This document shows, piece by piece, positions 6,421 through 14,431 of a stretch of DNA of 20,381 nt. Positions within the stretch are counted from its first letter, which is position 1, and every line of letters begins with the position of its first letter. The notes below the pieces were generated by a model. The model ran no database searches and was not told where the DNA came from. It saw nothing but the letters and a program-made list of their open reading frames with translations. This stretch comes from an uncultured Lachnospiraceae bacterium (GTDB taxonomy: Bacteria; Bacillota; Clostridia; Lachnospirales; Lachnospiraceae), in NCBI GenBank assembly GCA_900549995.1, contig URQQ01000077.1, positions 1 through 20,381 of the forward strand, written 5' to 3'. A program made the translations under genes and the position numbers.

Positions 6421-6425
6421 CAGTT

Positions 6426-7484
6426 TTAATGCCTCTTTTGAAAACAATATTCCCAGATATAATCATCCAGTCCCTTATAGCGTGGATCCCACAGGTAAGT
6501 ACCGAACTGAAATCCCATATTGCCAAGAAGACTGAGAAGATTGTTGTAACCGTTTTGTACATGGTAGTTGGTCGCAAAATCCATATCAAAAGCAGTCTTA
6601 ATCTCTGCAACCCCTTCTGCACGTAAATCGCTAAGGGTTGTTTCAAGCTGTGTCAGAGAATTAACACCAGGAACCGCCAGCACTGTCAGACCAGTCAGTG
6701 CATGAATCACGTCAGCTTTCATAGGACCTTCTGTCAGCACCAGCATAGGCCTAACCGGGCCTGCAAGATGTGTCCACCCTTCTGCAGGGCAACCATCCGG
6801 TCGCTCCGTACTGGATACCCAGCGAAATTTTCTCTTTTTCACTTTATCTCTGCGTATCTGAAGTCCCTGAATCCTTCCTTGCCGATCCCTCATTGGAATT
6901 AAGATACCGCGCTCTTCATGAATAAAAGTCCATGTACCGCTTTCATTCCTATAAAAACCAGGAACCCCAGCTAAGTACATCCCTTCAGATTGAAGTTTAT
7001 CGGCAATCGCTGTCATACCGACCACAGGTGTTGTTCTATATCCAAGCCGAATAATATCATCCTCCGTCAGCCCTCTGCCAAGCAGGTTCTCTTTATGGTC
7101 TGCCGCCAGCGTCAGCTTATCAAGTAGCGCACTGTATGTGGCATGACGGGTATCAACATCCGTTATTGGGCATTCAGGCTTTGCCTGCGGCTGTATCCTC
7201 TTTTGGGGTTTAGGCCGGTGATCAGGCATTCCCAGTTTCTCAACCAGAGCTTTTCGCACTTTGTCACGCGGAACTCCGGTATATAAGGAATACAGATCAA
7301 ATATACCACCATATATTCCGCACCGCGGACAGCGATACACTTCTTTTTTCAAATTGATGTTCAAATGCTTTTTCCGTGGGTTTTCGTCACAGCAGGGACA
7401 CTGCACATAATAGGAGCTTCTTCCAGACGGCGGCATCGGGATTCCCAGCAACGAAACAACATCGCTCATATGAAATATTTCCAT
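6426..7484 (-). CDS. CHC2 zinc-finger and Toprim primase-like protein
   Basis: 352 aa. A CHC2-type zinc site is formed by Cys29, Cys32, His40, Cys52 and Cys55 (CPCC...RCPRCG). A linker of about 40 residues rich in Pro and Lys follows. A Toprim-like domain has the Glu motif TEGPMKAD (251-258) and the acidic pair Asp300/Asp302 in AFDMDFATN, consistent with DUF3854-type plasmid primases. It lacks the helicase half of a full DnaG or primase-helicase. It would lay primers for copying the excised or transferred single strand. GGAGG is only 4 bp from the ATG at 7484; a second Met is at codon 6. A terminator follows. Confidence 0.85.
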   Translation of the reverse strand: MEIFHMSDVVSLLGIPMPPSGRSSYYVQCPCCDENPRKKHLNINLKKEVYRCPRCGIYGGIFDLYSLYTGVPRDKVRKALVEKLGMPDHRPKPQKRIQPQAKPECPITDVDTRHATYSALLDKLTLAADHKENLLGRGLTEDDIIRLGYRTTPVVGMTAIADKLQSEGMYLAGVPGFYRNESGTWTFIHEERGILIPMRDRQGRIQGLQIRRDKVKKRKFRWVSSTERPDGCPAEGWTHLAGPVRPMLVLTEGPMKADVIHALTGLTVLAVPGVNSLTQLETTLSDLRAEGVAEIKTAFDMDFATNYHVQNGYNNLLSLLGNMGFQFGTYLWDPRYKGLDDYIWEYCFQKRH

Positions 7485-7510
7485 GCTGCCTCCTTTCCTT
7501 TTTCAAATTT

Positions 7511-7536
7511 GCGGGGAACAGCACGCTGTCCCCCGC
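7511..7536. repeat. Intergenic hairpin between primase and DUF4313 genes
   Basis: GCGGGGAACAGC and GCTGTCCCCCGC form 12-bp arms with one mismatch and almost no spacer, so the loop is about 4 bases. No T-run follows on the minus strand (AAATTTG). More likely an mRNA stabilising or processing hairpin than a terminator. Confidence 0.5.
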
Positions 7537-7557
7537 TTCTTCTCATTGCTGTTTTCC

Positions 7558-7935
7558 TTATAACCCACAGTTTTCCTTAAATGACGCAACCCCTGTAGGA
7601 TCGTATTCCGCCAGCTTTTCCAGATCAAATGCCACCGCCGCATATCTGCCGTATCCAGATTTCACGGTATATGGCATCACCTTTCCCAGCTTGTTCTCCC
7701 TGATAAACCTTAACAGGTCTTTGCTGATATCTCCGTTAATAAATGCTTCGTTATCCTCCAGATCATAGGCCGGTAGGTTGACCGTCATATCTGCAAAGGG
7801 TTCCGGACCATCTTCTCCGTAATTGATCATACCGATGTGCAGCCGCCCGCCATAAGCATATTGATTGACATGCAGCGAGACCATTTCATCTCCAAACTCC
7901 CATTTGAAACGAAGCTTTTTTGTTTTTTTACACAT
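7558..7935 (-). CDS. DUF4313 protein of integrative elements
   Basis: 125 aa with AAGGAGG 7 bp before the ATG. The pattern of a short basic start (MCKKTKKLRFKWEFG), alternating strands (LHVNQYAYGGRLHIGMI, then PFADMTVNLPAY) and a C-terminal strand-helix unit (YAAVAFDLEKLAEY) fits DUF4313. That is a small family with no established function, common in Firmicutes ICEs and plasmids. It lies in the replication/recombination operon. No catalytic motif seen. Confidence 0.7.
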   Translation of the reverse strand: MCKKTKKLRFKWEFGDEMVSLHVNQYAYGGRLHIGMINYGEDGPEPFADMTVNLPAYDLEDNEAFINGDISKDLLRFIRENKLGKVMPYTVKSGYGRYAAVAFDLEKLAEYDPTGVASFKENCGL

Positions 7936-7967
7936 TTTTTGTCCTCCTTTTCGTCTTGTTCCCGGTT

Positions 7968-7991
7968 AGGGGATGACTGCATGAATCCCCT
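7968..7991. repeat. Intergenic hairpin upstream of the DUF4313 gene
   Basis: AGGGGAT and ATCCCCT arms around a 10-base loop, in the 71-bp gap between two operon genes. No T-run. Possible mRNA processing or stability element. Confidence 0.35.
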
Positions 7992-8006
7992 GGTCTTTAG
8001 CGCCTG

Positions 8007-8765
8007 TTATGCAATTGTCTGTTGAAGGGAAAATTCACAAATCAGCTTCGCGGCAGCTTTAATTTCCTCGCCGCCAGTGAATTTCGTTGCCACCCATTTA
8101 ATTGCACCAGGATCCAGCGATAATACCTCGCCAAGCGTTTTCCCGCTGAATTTTGAGATTGGGCAAGGCACATTCATTGCCTGTGCCAGCTTTTCTTCTG
8201 GAGTCAGTTCCTTTTGCACCGGTTCATTTACAGTGTATTCCTCTTGTGCCGGTTCCGGTTTTGGTTCTGACACCTCGTGTTTTTCTGCTGATTCTGTTTG
8301 AGGTTGAGCGGCGGAGATTCCCAGCTCATCCACAGCAGAAGGCTCAAAATCTTCACCTGCCATAGAAAACTGAAGTCCAAAGCCTGCATTTCGTAGAGCA
8401 ATTCCAACAGCAGCAGTCTGTGCCCATTCCCGTGGTGAAACCGAAGGTTTCTCCTCACAATATCCTCTGGATGCCGTCGCTTCTGCCAGATAACAGTCTG
8501 CTGCATCCTTATAGTTTGGATACACGCGGGCTGTTGCCACAAAGCAATCCTTTGCAGAATTCACCTGTACCGCAATGCGTCCTTCCGGATATTTCAGACG
8601 GAACCACGCCATCTGAATCATGACCGGTAGGCGCTTACGCACCTCTCCGGTTCCCAAATCTGTATAATCCACAGCAAACGGCGTAGGATCAAATCCATCC
8701 ACCTGATGAATAGTTTCGATTTTGGCGAGCATTGCCGCCTTCTCATTCGAGTTATTCTGACTCAT
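8007..8765 (-). CDS. Candidate single-strand annealing-type protein with ExoX-C-like tail
   Basis: 252 aa. The start MSQNNSNEKAAMLAKIE has AAGGAGG 8 bp upstream; a longer frame would overlap the neighbouring gene. Residues about 30-140 contain a strand-rich core (PVMIQMAWFRLKYPEGRI, then FVATARVYPNY, then ADCYLAEATASRGYC) ending in a helix EWAQTAAVGIALRNAGFG. I compare this layout to Rad52/ERF-like annealing proteins of phages and plasmids. A low-complexity Glu/Pro linker follows. A C-terminal segment (KFSGKTLGEVLSLDPGAIKW) resembles the small ExoX C-terminal-like domain. A YqaJ exonuclease in the same operon supports an annealing role. This is inference; no family is certain. Confidence 0.45.
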   Translation of the reverse strand: MSQNNSNEKAAMLAKIETIHQVDGFDPTPFAVDYTDLGTGEVRKRLPVMIQMAWFRLKYPEGRIAVQVNSAKDCFVATARVYPNYKDAADCYLAEATASRGYCEEKPSVSPREWAQTAAVGIALRNAGFGLQFSMAGEDFEPSAVDELGISAAQPQTESAEKHEVSEPKPEPAQEEYTVNEPVQKELTPEEKLAQAMNVPCPISKFSGKTLGEVLSLDPGAIKWVATKFTGGEEIKAAAKLICEFSLQQTIA

Positions 8766-8778
8766 TATTATAGCCTCC

Positions 8779-9222
8779 TTATAAATTGATATATGTGTTC
8801 CGATACTGCATCCAAACCGGCAGAATCGTATGAACATATTGACTGATGCTTGTTTTGTACTGCTCCTGTGTCCCTGCCTTAAAGCTGGAAAACCGCTTTC
8901 TGCCGTCCTGTACAACACGCTCAAAAGAACTGAGTGCTGTTTCACGACGCTTCTGGCCTTCTGCATCGGCTTTTAATCCGAATCGTCTTTCATTTAAGGT
9001 AAAACGTACATACGCATCTACCATTTGAAAGTGATAGCCCATGACCTTTGTATCCATTGTGATTGGCGCGGACTTACAAAAAGACTGAAATGTTTCCAAG
9101 ACGCAAATGCGGTAATTCAGTTCCTGCATAATCAGCAAATCTTCCGGCGGAAGACTGTTCTCGGCAATCTGGGACCTGATAGAATTCTGTTTCTCAAGAT
9201 ATTGATCTAATATTGTAGCCAT
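8779..9222 (-). CDS. Small helical protein of unknown function
   Basis: 147 aa from the ATG at 9222 (MATILDQYLEKQNSIRSQIA). AAAGGAG lies 5 bp upstream and overlaps the stop of the helicase gene. A TTG six codons further up is less likely. The protein is predicted mostly helical, with charged surface (SSFERVVQDGRKRFSSFK) and no Cys pair or catalytic motif. It lies between the helicase and the annealing-protein candidate, 13 bp from the latter, so it is cotranscribed. It may be an accessory subunit of the recombination module. No family recognised. Confidence 0.7.
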   Translation of the reverse strand: MATILDQYLEKQNSIRSQIAENSLPPEDLLIMQELNYRICVLETFQSFCKSAPITMDTKVMGYHFQMVDAYVRFTLNERRFGLKADAEGQKRRETALSSFERVVQDGRKRFSSFKAGTQEQYKTSISQYVHTILPVWMQYRNTYINL

Positions 9223-9236
9223 AGCTGCTCCTTTCT

Positions 9237-11408
9237 TCAAGCAAGCCCCTGCAGCCGCTTAGCGAGGCAGGTGCCGCGTTTTTCTGTGTCAGTTCTTTTG
9301 ATTGAAATACAAAGCGCCCTTTTTTCCCCGACAATGGTTACACGCTCTTTTCCTCGTGTAATTGCCGTATAGATAAGAGGCCTTGTCAGCATGATGGAAT
9401 GGGCGCACTGCAGATTGATGATGACGGACTGGTACTCCGATCCCTGCGATTTATGGATAGTAGAGGCATAACCTAAATCCAACATATCCAATCCACTGGA
9501 ATCGTACTCTTTCATGCGCCCGTCACCAAAGTCCACATGAACTGTAGTGTCATCGCCAATGCGGATAATTTTTCTGATATAGCCGATATCGCCGTTATTG
9601 ACATCATCATGGTTTTTGATCTGCATGACCTTGTCCCCACACCGAAATTTCCGGTTTACGAAAACAACTTCCGGTTTCTGCGTATCCGGCGGGTTCACCT
9701 TCTCACGCAAGTGCTCATTCAGCGCATTGACTCCGGTTTCCGTCTTTTGCCGGTATGGCGTAAGCAGCGCCACGTTATCGACCCCATATTTCTCAGTTTC
9801 CCGCAGATAGAGATCGACAATGAGTTTGGCAGAATCAGAGAGTCTGGGAGAATTGATAAACTGAAAGTCGTCCCCATACTCCAGACCCACATTCCCATGG
9901 CGGATCAGCTTCGCATTTGTCGCGATGCGGCTTCCCGCATTCTGACGAAATACCTTGTCCAACCGCACAACTGGGATACATCCGCTGGCAATCATCTCAC
10001 TGAGCACTGCGCCGGGCCCCACCGAGGGTAGCTGATCTGCATCGCCAATCAGCACCATCTGTGCGCCATATTTCACTGCATCAAACAGATATCCGGCCAG
10101 ATAAACATCCAGCATGGAAATCTCATCTACCACAATCAGATCTGCAGTAAGCGCTTCGGGTCCATCATAGTCTCCGTCCTCATCCGCCATCAGCCCAAGG
10201 GCTTTATGAACGGTTGAAGCCGGAACCCCGGTTGCCTGCTCCATCCTCCTTGCTGCCCTACCCGTAGGAGCACAACAGCAGATTTCACTTTTGGGATTGT
10301 TTTTTTGATAAATATCTAAAATGGCACGTTGTATCAAAGTCTTTCCTGTTCCAGGTCCACCAGTGATAATGGAAAGTCCCTGCGTCAGAGCCATCTTTAC
10401 CGCTTCGCGCTGCTCCGGTGCAAACTTCATTTTCAGCTTCTGCTCCTCTGCATCTATGGCGGCATCCAAATCCCCATAGCTGTGCATCTTCCGGTGCTTC
10501 ATCTGCTGATGAATGGCGGAGGCAAGTTGTTCTTCCACATGTACAGTTTTTGCCCTATACACATTGCCCTGATACGACACCAACTGTCCGCTGAAAACCA
10601 GCCTTGCGGCGCGATTCGCCACCATTTCTGAAGTCAGTGCAGGCGTATCCAGAATTTTTAGACAAGCTTTCACAAACTCATGTTTCTCCATACAGAGATG
10701 CCCTTTAGCTTCCGCATCCGCCAGCGTATACAGGAGTCCTTCATCCACACGCTCAGTCGATAGCTGGTCAAACCCCATGCTCATAGCAATATGGTCTGCC
10801 GTCTTGAAGCCAATCCCGGCCATGTCGCAGAGCTGGTAGGGATGGTTTTTTACAATATCCATCGTCTTTTCCCCATACTCTTTGTATAGGCGTACCGCTC
10901 GGTTCGGCGTAATGCCATGCGGTGACAGAAATGCCACCACATCCCGGGCGCCACGATTAACCAGATAAGAATCATAGATTTTTTTCAGTTTTATCTCACT
11001 GATACCTGGTATGGCAAGAAGCCTTTCCGGTTCTTTATCCAGTACCTCCAGTGACTGCTGGCCAAAAACTGCGTAAATTTTCTCCGCTATCTTGGGACCA
11101 ATCCCTTTAATCTGCCCGGAAGAAAGATAGGCAATGATGCCTTCCTTCGTCGGTATTACCACTTCGTTGTAACTCTCCACTTCAAACTGGACGCCAAATT
11201 TGGGATTTTTACTCCAATGCCCAAGCATGTCGTAGCGCAGATTGCTTGATGTAGGTAAGCAATATCCCACTGCTTTCACCTGCGTAACCGTGTTCCCTGT
11301 GCTATCTTTGATCTTTTCACATGGATGGTAGAGTGCAATCATATAACTGCTGGCATCAACAGCCGTAATACTCTGTGGATATATGAGCCTATCAAATTCA
11401 CATAGCAA
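9237..11408 (-). CDS. recD2: RecD2-like superfamily 1B helicase
   Basis: 723 aa, the size of RecD2 proteins. The N-terminal half has helix-hairpin-helix units (IKGIGPKIAEKI at 100-111, LAIPGISEIKLKKI at 131-144, MAGIGFKTADHI at 196-207). The helicase core has Walker A GGPGTGKT (350-357), Walker B with Asp428-Glu429 (VVDEISM), a motif III-like GDADQLPSVGPG, a late motif YASTIHKSQGSEYQ and motif VI YTAITRGKERV. It is a 5'-3' DNA helicase. The start is TTG with AGGAG 8 bp upstream. A strong terminator lies just upstream (11446-11489) with no clear promoter after it, so expression needs read-through. Family RecD/TraA-like; stand-alone, with no RecB or RecC here. Confidence 0.92.
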   Translation of the reverse strand: MLCEFDRLIYPQSITAVDASSYMIALYHPCEKIKDSTGNTVTQVKAVGYCLPTSSNLRYDMLGHWSKNPKFGVQFEVESYNEVVIPTKEGIIAYLSSGQIKGIGPKIAEKIYAVFGQQSLEVLDKEPERLLAIPGISEIKLKKIYDSYLVNRGARDVVAFLSPHGITPNRAVRLYKEYGEKTMDIVKNHPYQLCDMAGIGFKTADHIAMSMGFDQLSTERVDEGLLYTLADAEAKGHLCMEKHEFVKACLKILDTPALTSEMVANRAARLVFSGQLVSYQGNVYRAKTVHVEEQLASAIHQQMKHRKMHSYGDLDAAIDAEEQKLKMKFAPEQREAVKMALTQGLSIITGGPGTGKTLIQRAILDIYQKNNPKSEICCCAPTGRAARRMEQATGVPASTVHKALGLMADEDGDYDGPEALTADLIVVDEISMLDVYLAGYLFDAVKYGAQMVLIGDADQLPSVGPGAVLSEMIASGCIPVVRLDKVFRQNAGSRIATNAKLIRHGNVGLEYGDDFQFINSPRLSDSAKLIVDLYLRETEKYGVDNVALLTPYRQKTETGVNALNEHLREKVNPPDTQKPEVVFVNRKFRCGDKVMQIKNHDDVNNGDIGYIRKIIRIGDDTTVHVDFGDGRMKEYDSSGLDMLDLGYASTIHKSQGSEYQSVIINLQCAHSIMLTRPLIYTAITRGKERVTIVGEKRALCISIKRTDTEKRGTCLAKRLQGLA

Positions 11409-11439
11409 AATTTTTACTCCTTTCTCTGAGTCGTGTTAT

Positions 11440-11489
11440 AGATACAAAAAACTCCCGAATCGTATCCAAAGATACAACGGGAGTTTTTT
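11440..11489. terminator. Bidirectional intrinsic terminator between the DRT-like gene and recD2
   Basis: AAAAAACTCCCG (11446-11457) and CGGGAGTTTTTT (11478-11489) are perfectly complementary, and a GTATC/GATAC stem lies inside. T-runs follow on both strands. On the minus strand it sits between the stop at 11514 and the recD2 start at 11408. Confidence 0.85.
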
Positions 11490-11513
11490 GTGAAGCTGCA
11501 GCCAGTTGGTCTT

Positions 11514-12038
11514 TCATCGGAACATCTCCGCATTTTCAAGATATGACAAAGGAGCGGAGATACCCATCAAGAAATTCTCCCTGTCCAGGCGAACTTTCCG
11601 CTTATCGCAGTCACGCTTTGTCAGTTCCTTTTGTACTTCCAGGTATACACCCTCATCAAAAGCAATCATCGGTATCTTCAGGCGGATTGCATGGGCAATT
11701 TCCCCACGCATCCCACTGCTGATCCGGTTACCGCATATCAGCAGGATATCGCTGCCTTTCAGCAGTTCCAGACCGAACTGAAGGGCAAGCGCTCTATCAG
11801 ATGGAATATTGTCGCAAAGGATCATCGGGAGGTACGCATGTGGCGCACTTGCGTTCATACGCATCTTTTTCATGGCATAGAACATATACGCCCTTGTCGC
11901 CTGCATGTTCTGTGCAATCCCTTCATTCGTGTCTGCACTGAGCGGCGAGCAGATATACGCCCTTTTTTTGCACCTGTCATATGGCAGGAACTGATAAATC
12001 AACTCCTGCTCCCAACCTTCATAATAAATGTTTTCCAT
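11514..12038 (-). CDS. Nucleoside deoxyribosyltransferase-like protein (DUF4406/DUF7768 type)
   Basis: 174 aa, AAAGGAG before the ATG. The Rossmann-like layout matches deoxyribosyltransferase relatives: first strand RAYICSPLSAD, helix with NMQATRAYMFYAMKK, PHAYLP, then LELLKGSDILLICGNRISSG with GMRGEIAHA, and IPMIAFDE near the end. In the true enzymes the conserved acidic residues transfer a deoxyribosyl group between bases. Many mobile-element relatives have no proven activity. It is flanked by yqaJ (13 bp) and a terminator. It could modify nucleotides to protect element DNA or could be a sensor; both are speculation. Confidence 0.65.
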   Translation of the reverse strand: MENIYYEGWEQELIYQFLPYDRCKKRAYICSPLSADTNEGIAQNMQATRAYMFYAMKKMRMNASAPHAYLPMILCDNIPSDRALALQFGLELLKGSDILLICGNRISSGMRGEIAHAIRLKIPMIAFDEGVYLEVQKELTKRDCDKRKVRLDRENFLMGISAPLSYLENAEMFR

Positions 12039-12051
12039 TATGGTCTCCTTT

Positions 12052-13089
12052 CTAAATTGGCTGGACCGACACCTTTACCTTGCGGCTTTCCGATGCTTTT
12101 AGAACATCAGTATAAATTGCCGGGTATTTTTCCTTCAAGGCTTTGGAATCGGGCCTGCGGGTTGTTTTTGTCACAAAATCAATCAGAAGCTTATCGCTGG
12201 TCGTCTCCAAGACGCCATGCTCATGCTCCTTCATGACTTCGGCAATTCGCACACTATGTGCTTCAATCTCCTTTTCATATGTTTTGATTTCTCTGTTGCA
12301 TTCAGAGATTTTCCCTTGAAGCATTGCAATTCTGCGCAAGGGCGATTCATACTTGCGGGAAAACTCTATTGTTGGAAGTCCCGCCTGACTTGCACCATAA
12401 ATCCTTGCCAGTGACTCCAAAGCAAGCTTTGGTGCAACATCCGCCATTGTCGGGGGTTTATCATTCTCAAGGCTCCAGATCCATTCGTCCAGGCGTTCAA
12501 AGATCATATCCTCCTTCGCCTTATCACGAATAATCTCAGGCATTGCCAGATCATTGTCCGGATTATTTCCCCAAACGGCAGAAAAAGCGCCAATGTTCAC
12601 ATCCGCTACCGCAAGATAAAACCTCAGCTGCAGTTCATAGTAGAGCGGAATCGCTCCATCTGCCCACTCATCCGCTTTGTGATAAGTACAGCTTTTACAC
12701 TCCAAAATTCCCGGTTCGTTATCGGACGCCCGTGTAAAGCGCCGGTCGAAATTGGCAAGGGCGTAAGGATGATCTGCGTGCTGATACAGATTCGTGTCTT
12801 CTGTAACGGTATTGCCTGTCTTTGCACCATACCAATAGGCAGCAACCGGCTCTAAAAGATGTCCCATTTGCAATTGATTGGCATTGGCTTTTTTTGCAGG
12901 CTTCATTTGCCCTTTTTTGATTTTCCACAGCTCCAGCGGAGTCGTCCATGGTGATACACCAAAAATAGCTGCAACATCGCTTCCACCCACGGTATAGGGA
13001 ATATCCCCTTTGGGGCCGTGCATACGGCATTCCAGCCATCTGTCATTCGTCATACCTGCGGTATCACAAAGAACAATCGGTTTTGCCAT
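12052..13089 (-). CDS. yqaJ: YqaJ-family viral-type recombinase exonuclease
   Basis: 345 aa. The PD-(D/E)xK nuclease pattern is complete: IPYTVGGSDVAAIFGVSPW (about 30-48), GHLLEP with Glu80, ALANFDR with Asp115, ILECKS with Glu130 and Lys132, and YELQLRFYLA with Gln154. A coiled-coil-like segment (LQGKISECNREIKTYEKEIE) follows at about 265-290. It is a lambda-exonuclease-like enzyme that resects 5' ends and normally works with an annealing protein. The upstream gene's stop and this ATG overlap as TGATG, so translation is coupled. The partner could be the protein at 8007-8765. Confidence 0.9.
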   Translation of the reverse strand: MAKPIVLCDTAGMTNDRWLECRMHGPKGDIPYTVGGSDVAAIFGVSPWTTPLELWKIKKGQMKPAKKANANQLQMGHLLEPVAAYWYGAKTGNTVTEDTNLYQHADHPYALANFDRRFTRASDNEPGILECKSCTYHKADEWADGAIPLYYELQLRFYLAVADVNIGAFSAVWGNNPDNDLAMPEIIRDKAKEDMIFERLDEWIWSLENDKPPTMADVAPKLALESLARIYGASQAGLPTIEFSRKYESPLRRIAMLQGKISECNREIKTYEKEIEAHSVRIAEVMKEHEHGVLETTSDKLLIDFVTKTTRRPDSKALKEKYPAIYTDVLKASESRKVKVSVQPI

Positions 13090-14231
13090 CAGTAACTCAC
13101 CGCCTTTGCAAGGTCGTAATCACTCCATCTGAATGAAAGCGCACGAGCCATATTTTCTTCTATGACCAGCATCTTACTTTCCGGCGTGTTTTCAGTCCTC
13201 AAAATAAACGGGATCTCCTGCATAGCAAGAAATACGTCATGGGCTGTCGCCGGGCCGCCTCCGTATGCCATCTCGTACATGGCGATAGCTTCGACTGCAG
13301 CCTTTTTTGGCAGACTAAGTTTTTTACATACCCTGGTCATAGCGTTTACCGGATAATCCAAATGGATCTCCAGCAGTTTCTGCAGTTTGGCAATGCTATC
13401 CCCGAATTGGGCAAACAGCTGATCCAACGCTGTATCAAAGTCGGAAACCTTGGACTGATGCCTGTGGTCAACTGCGATGCAGCCCCCGATATGGATAGAA
13501 CGCTTTCCGCTCACCAGTAGGGCTGAGACCTTTGCTGAAGCCACTCCAGTATCCGAACTCATAAAACGGACACCCGGAGTCAGTTTGGAAGCCATAGCCG
13601 TTTTTCCTTGGGAATCCAGCAGCTTTGTGTACGCTCCTAGCAAATCCTCTTTTTGATCTGGCATCGTCCATGCTGCGCTTACCATCGCATGGTCACAGTA
13701 GCCGGACTCAAACTCGTTTCCTGAAAAACGGGCATCCAGCTTTGTCTTCAGAGCAGTGAGCAGCTCATCAATCGGTAGCACTGAATAATCAACAGCATCC
13801 CCGGAATGAACCGCCGCAACTTTTTCATCACGAATCAGCAAAAGTGCATCCGCTGAATAAAGACGCAGGCAGGCGTTTAACACCTCCGCCAGCACTTCAC
13901 GGCTCAGTTTAGGGAGCGCCGTGCCACCGATTTTTGCCCTGTCCAAAAGGCTTTTGTAGGCTGTCATGCGCATGGGGAAGAGTTCCCCGTCAACACGCAT
14001 GGCCAGGCCGAGATTGTTTGCTGTGTCATCCACAGCGTCCTGTGTGGTTCCTGACGCAAATGCCGGCAGATCAGTGCTCAGGGCAGAGCCTTTGCCCAGC
14101 GGCTGAATTTCAAGGTCACTGACCCTGGCTTTCACCCAGCGGCTGTTCTTGGACTGCTCCTTGTGATAATCCAGCATAAAGGGATAGGAACTGAATGTGG
14201 TGTAGAAACCATCCTGACATTGTTTTTGCAT
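13089..14231 (-). CDS. Conserved mobile-element protein, weakly DUF932-like
   Basis: 380 aa, AAAGGAG 8 bp before the ATG. It is the first long gene of the recombination operon. Recognisable stretches are ANNLGLAMRVDGELFPMRMT near residue 75, a helical repeat (LSREVLAEVLNACLRLYSAD), GCIAVDHRH and a C-terminal YGGGPATAHDVFLAMQEIPF. The general plan, a mixed alpha/beta protein coupled to a YqaJ gene in ICEs and phages, is like DUF932 or phage/plasmid-like proteins of unknown function. The similarity is weak. No nuclease or ATPase motif seen. A role in DNA processing is suggested only by its neighbours. Confidence 0.6.
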   Translation of the reverse strand: MQKQCQDGFYTTFSSYPFMLDYHKEQSKNSRWVKARVSDLEIQPLGKGSALSTDLPAFASGTTQDAVDDTANNLGLAMRVDGELFPMRMTAYKSLLDRAKIGGTALPKLSREVLAEVLNACLRLYSADALLLIRDEKVAAVHSGDAVDYSVLPIDELLTALKTKLDARFSGNEFESGYCDHAMVSAAWTMPDQKEDLLGAYTKLLDSQGKTAMASKLTPGVRFMSSDTGVASAKVSALLVSGKRSIHIGGCIAVDHRHQSKVSDFDTALDQLFAQFGDSIAKLQKLLEIHLDYPVNAMTRVCKKLSLPKKAAVEAIAMYEMAYGGGPATAHDVFLAMQEIPFILRTENTPESKMLVIEENMARALSFRWSDYDLAKAVSY

Positions 14232-14275
14232 ATTTCATGCTCCTTTCTTTTCTGGCGGGATTGCCGCCTTGATAT

Positions 14276-14312
14276 ATAACAAAAGCCAGCAATCCCGAAA
14301 GACTGCTGGCTT
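14276..14312 (-). terminator. Second leader terminator before the DNA-processing operon
   Basis: On the minus strand AAGCCAGCA (14304-14312) pairs perfectly with TGCTGGCTT (14283-14291), loop of 12, followed by TTGTTATA. It lies about 50 bp upstream of the start at 14231, after the first leader terminator. Confidence 0.7.
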
Positions 14313-14331
14313 ATGCCCAAATGAATTGGCC

Positions 14332-14375
14332 GGAAAACAAAAAAAGTGCCATCTGCAAAATTGCAAATGACACTT
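14332..14375 (-). terminator. First leader terminator, close behind the promoter
   Basis: On the minus strand AAGTGTCATTTGCA (14362-14375) pairs with TGCAGATGGCACTT (14344-14357), 14 bp with two G-U pairs and a 4-base loop. It is followed by TTTTT and a GTTTT extension. A textbook intrinsic terminator, about 50 bases after the predicted transcription start. Confidence 0.85.
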
Positions 14376-14425
14376 TGATAAACTCTGTTAAACTGTGTTT
14401 AGCCGTAGCCAAACTTGATACTGAT
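14336..14425 (-). ncRNA. Candidate short leader RNA / small RNA
   Basis: The transcript from the 14432-14460 promoter would run about 90 nt to the terminator at 14344. It would contain a 7-bp hairpin GUUUGGC/GCUAAAC closed by a UACG tetraloop (14397-14414), a type known to be very stable. Next come two adjacent 10-base direct repeats, AAACTCTGTT and AAACTGTGTT in plus-strand letters (14380-14399), then the terminator hairpin. There is no start codon with an SD. It could be a trans-acting sRNA or an attenuator leader. Family unknown. Confidence 0.45.
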
Positions 14426-14431
14426 GTAAAT

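Noticed and set aside
8766..8966. 67-codon N-terminal extension of the annealing-protein candidate
   Set aside because: It overlaps the upstream gene, and a good SD sits before the ATG at 8765.
9537..10031. 164-codon plus-strand frame inside recD2
   Set aside because: It lies antisense to conserved helicase motifs, has no SD and shows no protein-like pattern.
11631..12236. 201-codon plus-strand frame across the deoxyribosyltransferase-like gene and yqaJ
   Set aside because: It is antisense to two well-supported genes; the composition is that of a reverse-strand shadow.
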